From Megalopta genalis (Eukaryota; Arthropoda; Insecta; Hymenoptera; Halictidae): 64,000 nt of DNA. Made by a program: the position numbers and the translations under genes. The notes under the pieces are model-generated. The model had not been told where the DNA came from. It saw only the letters and a list, made by a program, of their open reading frames with translations, and made no database searches. Below are positions 61,287-64,000 of the stretch, one piece after another. Position 1 is the first letter of the stretch. Each line of letters starts with the position of its first letter. Where the stretch lies: positions 434,001 to 498,000 of the forward strand of contig NW_027476199.1 in NCBI RefSeq assembly GCF_051020955.1, read 5' to 3'.

Positions 61287-64000
61287 AAGCTATCTCGGTC
61301 GTTTCGCCTGCATTTGAAGCTATATCACATATATCGCAAGTGCCTGATGCTAAATCATTTGTTTCGCACGGATTTGAAGCTAAACCTTCTACATCGCATG
61401 GACTTGAAGCTAACTCGTTTGTTTCGCCTGCAGTAGTATCTATATCACTTATATCGCAAGTATTTGAAGCTAAATCATTTGATCCGCATGGATTTGAAGC
61501 TAACTCGGTCATTACGTCTGCATTTAAAACTATAGCACTAATATCGCGAGTACCTGAAGCTGAATCATTTGCGTCGCATGGATTTGATGCTGAACCTTCT
61601 ACATCTCATTGATTTGCAGCTGAATCATGTGTTTCGCATGGATTTGAAGCTAACTCGTTTGTTCCGCCTGCATTTGTAGCGATATCACTTATATCGCAAG
61701 TGTTTGAAGCTGAATCATTTGTTTCGCATGGATTTGAATCTAAACCTTCTACATAGCATTGATTTGAAGCATAATCATGTGTTTTGCATGGATTTGAAGC
61801 TAACTTCGTGTGTTTCTCCTGCATTTGAAGCTATATCACTTATATCGCAAGTATTTGAAGCTAAATCATTTGATCCGCATGGATTTGAAGCTAACTCGTT
61901 TGTTTCGTCTGCATTTAAAACTATAGCACTTATATCGCAAGTACCTGAAGCTGAATCATTTGGGTCGCATGGATTTGAAGCTAAACCTTCTACTTCTCAT
62001 TGATTTTCAGCTAAATCATGTGTTTCGCATGGATTTGAAGCTAACTCGTGTGTTCTGCCTGCATTTGAAGCTATATCACTTATATCCCAAGTGTTTGATG
62101 CTAAATCATTTGTTTCGCAAGGATTTGACGCTAAACCTTCTACATCGTATTGATTTGAAGCTAAATCATTTGTTTCACATGGATTTGAAGCTAAGCCTTC
62201 TACTTCGCATGGATTTAAAGCTAAATGATGTGTATCGCATGCAGTTTGAAGCTAACTCGTTTAATTCGACTGCATTTGAAGCTATATCAGTTATATCGCA
62301 AGTATCTGATGCCAAATCATTTGTTTCGCATGGATTTCAAGCTAAACCTTCTACATCGCATTGAATTGAAGCTAATTCATGTGTTTCGCATGGATTTGAA
62401 GCTAACTCGTTAATTTCGCCTGCATTTGAAGCAATATCAATTTATTGCAAGTATCTGAACATAAATCATTTGTTTCGAATGGATTTGACGCTAAGCCATC
62501 TAATTCGTATCGATTTGAAGTTAAGTAATAGGTATCGCATGGATTTTGAAGCCACCCCGTTTGATTCGTCTGCATTTCCAGCTATATCACTTATATCCCA
62601 AGTGTTTGTAGGTAAATCATTTTTTTCGCATGGATTTGAAGCTAAACCTTCTACATCGCATTCATTTGACGCTAAATCATGTGTTTCGCTTGGATTTGAT
62701 GCTGAACCTTCTACATCTCATTGATTTGCAGCTGAATCATGTGTTTCGCATGGATTTGAAGCTAACTCGTTTGTTCCGCCTGCATTTGTAGCGATATCAC
62801 TTATATCGCAAGTGTTTGAAGCTGAATCATTTGTTTTGCATGAATTTGAATCTAAACCTTCTACGTAGCATTGATTTGAAGCTTAATCATGTGTTTTGCA
62901 TGGATCTGAAGCTAACTCGTGTGTTTCTCCTGCATTTGAAGCTATATCACTTATATCGCATGTATCTGATGCTAAGTCATTTGTTTCGCATGGATTTGAA
63001 TCTAAACCTTCTACATAGCATTGATTTGAAGCATAATCATGTGTTTTGCATGGATTTGAAGCTAACTTCGTGTGTTTCTCCTGCATTTGAAGCTATATCA
63101 CTTATATCGCAAGTATTTGAAGCTAAATCATTTGATCCGCATGGATTTGAAGCTAACTCGTTTGTTTCGTCGGCATTTAAAACTATCGCACTTATATCGC
63201 AAGTACCTGAAGCTGAATCATTTGGGTCGCATGGATTTGAAGCTAAACCTTCTACTTCTCATTGATTTGCAGCTAAATCATGTGTTTCGCATGGATTTGA
63301 AGCTAACTCGTGTGTTCCGCCTGCATTTGAAGCTATATCACTTATATCCCAAGTGTTTGATGCTAAATCATTTGTTTCGCAAGGATTTGAAGCTATATCA
63401 CTTATATCGCAAGTATCTGAATCTAAATAATTGGTTTCGCATGAATTTGATGCTAAATCTTCTACATCGCATAGATTTGAAGCTAACTCGTTTGTTTCTA
63501 GTGCATTTGAAGCTATATCACTTATATCGCATGTATCTGACTCTAAGTCATAAGTGTGGCATAGATTTGAAGCTAAACCTTCTAAATCGCATTGATTTGA
63601 AGCTAAACCTTCTACATCGCATTGATTTGAAGCTAAACCTTCTACATCTCATTGATTTGAAGCTAAATCATGTGTTTCGCTTGAAGTTGAAGCTAACTCG
63701 TTTGTTTCGTCTGCATTTGAAGCTATATCACTTATATGGCGTGTATCTGATGCTAAATCATTTGTGTCGCATTCATTTGAAGCTAAACCATCTACATCGC
63801 ATTGATTTGTAGCTAATTCGTGTGTTTCGGTTGGATATGAAGCTAACTCGTTTGTTTCTCCAGCATTTGAAGCCATATCACTTATATTGCAAGTATCTGA
63901 ACCTAAATCATTCGTTTCGCATGGATTTGAAGCAAATCCTTCTACGTCGCATTGATTTGGAGATAAATCATGTGTTTGGCATGGATTTGAAGCTAAGCCT
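61287..64000 (+). repeat. Family-B domain 3, with rearranged pieces of the 8-kb unit
   Basis: Family B continues to the window end. A stretch at 61,715-62,128 (marks GAAGCATAATC and GCTAACTTCGTGTG) recurs at 62,977-63,390, offset 1,262 bp. 61,960-62,364 resembles 49,654-50,058. From 63,421 the order follows 46,139 onward (ATTGGTTTCGCATG, TTTCTAGTGC, AAGTCATAAGTG). From about 63,650 it then jumps to the 45.4/47.4-kb sub-block with TATATGGCGTG and GGTTGGATATG. The end is therefore a mosaic of known segments, not a third intact 8-kb copy. Confidence 0.78.
62977..63390 (+). repeat. Second copy of a 0.4-kb segment at 1,262-bp offset
   Basis: This segment repeats 61,715-62,128, sharing GAAGCATAATC and the inserted base in GCTAACTTCGTG. 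A difference is GTCGGCATTTAAAAC here against GTCTGCATTTAAAAC near 61,908. It ends where GCAAGGATTTGAAGCTATATC replaces GCAAGGATTTGACGCTAAACC. Confidence 0.72.

Larger units (their letters stand above)
53378..61373 (+). repeat. ~8-kb (7,996-bp) segmental duplication, copy 2
   Basis: This is the head-to-tail copy of 45,383-53,377. It ends at about 61,373, where CACGGATTTGAAGCTAA is followed by ACCTTCTACATCG, whereas copy 1 is followed by the start of copy 2. Another difference is GCATGGGATTGAAGC at about 61,037 against GCATGGATTTGAAGC at about 53,041. I found only these two differences by eye, so the duplication is very young or one copy is an assembly artefact. Confidence 0.9.
1..64000. repeat. 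Satellite array of 30-bp monomers filling the window
   Basis: Every stretch I read can be parsed into about 30-bp monomers that open with TTTGAAGCTA or a close variant (TTCGAAGATA, TTTGAAACTA, TATGAAGCTA, TTTGAATCTA). All copies run in the same direction; I saw no inverted segment. The window starts inside a monomer (first full core at 21) and ends inside one, so both array edges lie outside. There is no unique spacer, transposon or recognisable gene remnant. Most length exceptions are single-base indels giving 29- or 31-bp monomers, plus occasional loss or gain of a whole monomer. Such long, one-orientation, hierarchical arrays are typical of eukaryotic satellite DNA. I do not recognise the sequence as a named satellite, so the host group is left open. 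Confidence 0.97.

Noticed and set aside
1..64000. Dozens of overlapping open frames on both strands that could be taken for genes of repeat proteins
   Set aside because: A 30-bp period keeps all frames in register and two frames lack consensus stops. The frames overlap on opposite strands, begin and end at random variants, are cut by amplified stop variants and by indels, and have no domains or gene context.
1..64000. CRISPR array, suggested by regular about 30-bp repeats
   Set aside because: There are no unique spacers: what lies between repeats is more repeat. There is no leader and no cas gene, and the array is far too long and hierarchical.
591..64000. CENP-B-box-like sequence in M1 variants such as TTTCGTTTGGACTTG
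   Set aside because: Only the TTCG half resembles the box; the essential downstream CGGG is absent from the monomers I read. A centromeric role cannot be claimed from this.
1..64000. Telomeric or subtelomeric identity
   Set aside because: No TTAGGG-, TTTAGGG- or TTAGG-type tandem runs are present anywhere, so only generic heterochromatin can be suggested.
1..64000. Embedded transposons, tRNA or rRNA genes
   Set aside because: No stretch breaks the monomer pattern for more than about 10 bp, so there is no room for such elements.
1..64000. Bacterial or phage origin
   Set aside because: No gene-dense structure, operons or ribosome-binding patterns are seen, and a tandem array of more than 64 kb with HOR organisation is not known as a normal feature of such genomes.
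1..64000. Inverted-repeat or hairpin organisation of the array
   Set aside because: All monomers run in one direction. Apart from the short dyad at the 9-bp insertion and small palindromes such as TTCGAA, I saw no inverted copy.

Overview
The whole 64 kb window is one uninterrupted tandem-repeat array. I see no single-copy DNA, no credible protein-coding gene, no RNA gene and no transposon. The basic unit is a 30-bp monomer that opens with the core TTTGAAGCTA (about 2,100 monomers, roughly 36-37% G+C judged from the consensus). Monomers fall into five classes (M1-M5) that follow each other in fixed order, giving a 150-bp higher-order repeat (HOR). Above that are irregular modules of about 600-900 bp, and above those near-identical segmental duplications of about 0.5, 0.8, 1.9, 2.0, 2.3, 4.0 and 8.0 kb. 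The array runs off both window ends, so its true length exceeds 64 kb.

Organism: a hierarchical satellite of this size points to a eukaryotic nuclear genome, for example pericentromeric, subtelomeric or sex/B-chromosome heterochromatin. That is an inference from repeat architecture. I do not recognise the monomer and cannot name a taxon.

Layout: 1-23,860 is family A (M3 reading ATCACAAGTA, M5 reading AGCATTCTAC or AGCCTTCTAC). 23,861-24,420 is a short mixed patch with family-B-like monomers. 24,421-36,600 is family A again, with many M2 units ending in CGCATGCAG. 36,601-51,130 is family B (M3 reading TATCACTTATATCGCAAGT, M4 with TTTTGCATGG, M5 with CCTTCTACAT). From 51,131 to the end, A-like and B blocks alternate because one roughly 8-kb segment (45,383-53,377) is duplicated head-to-tail at 53,378-61,373. 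The last 2.6 kb is B family containing rearranged pieces of the same 8-kb segment.

Reading frames: because the monomer is 30 bp, each frame keeps its phase for long stretches, and two of the six frames have no stop in the consensus. This produces many apparent open frames of 60-441 codons on both strands. They overlap each other, end at array variants, and are broken by recurrent stop-bearing monomers that have themselves been amplified. I treat them as by-products of the repeat. The interest of the window is its evolutionary record: nested duplications, family switching, CpG-type class differences and possible nucleosome-related periodicity.
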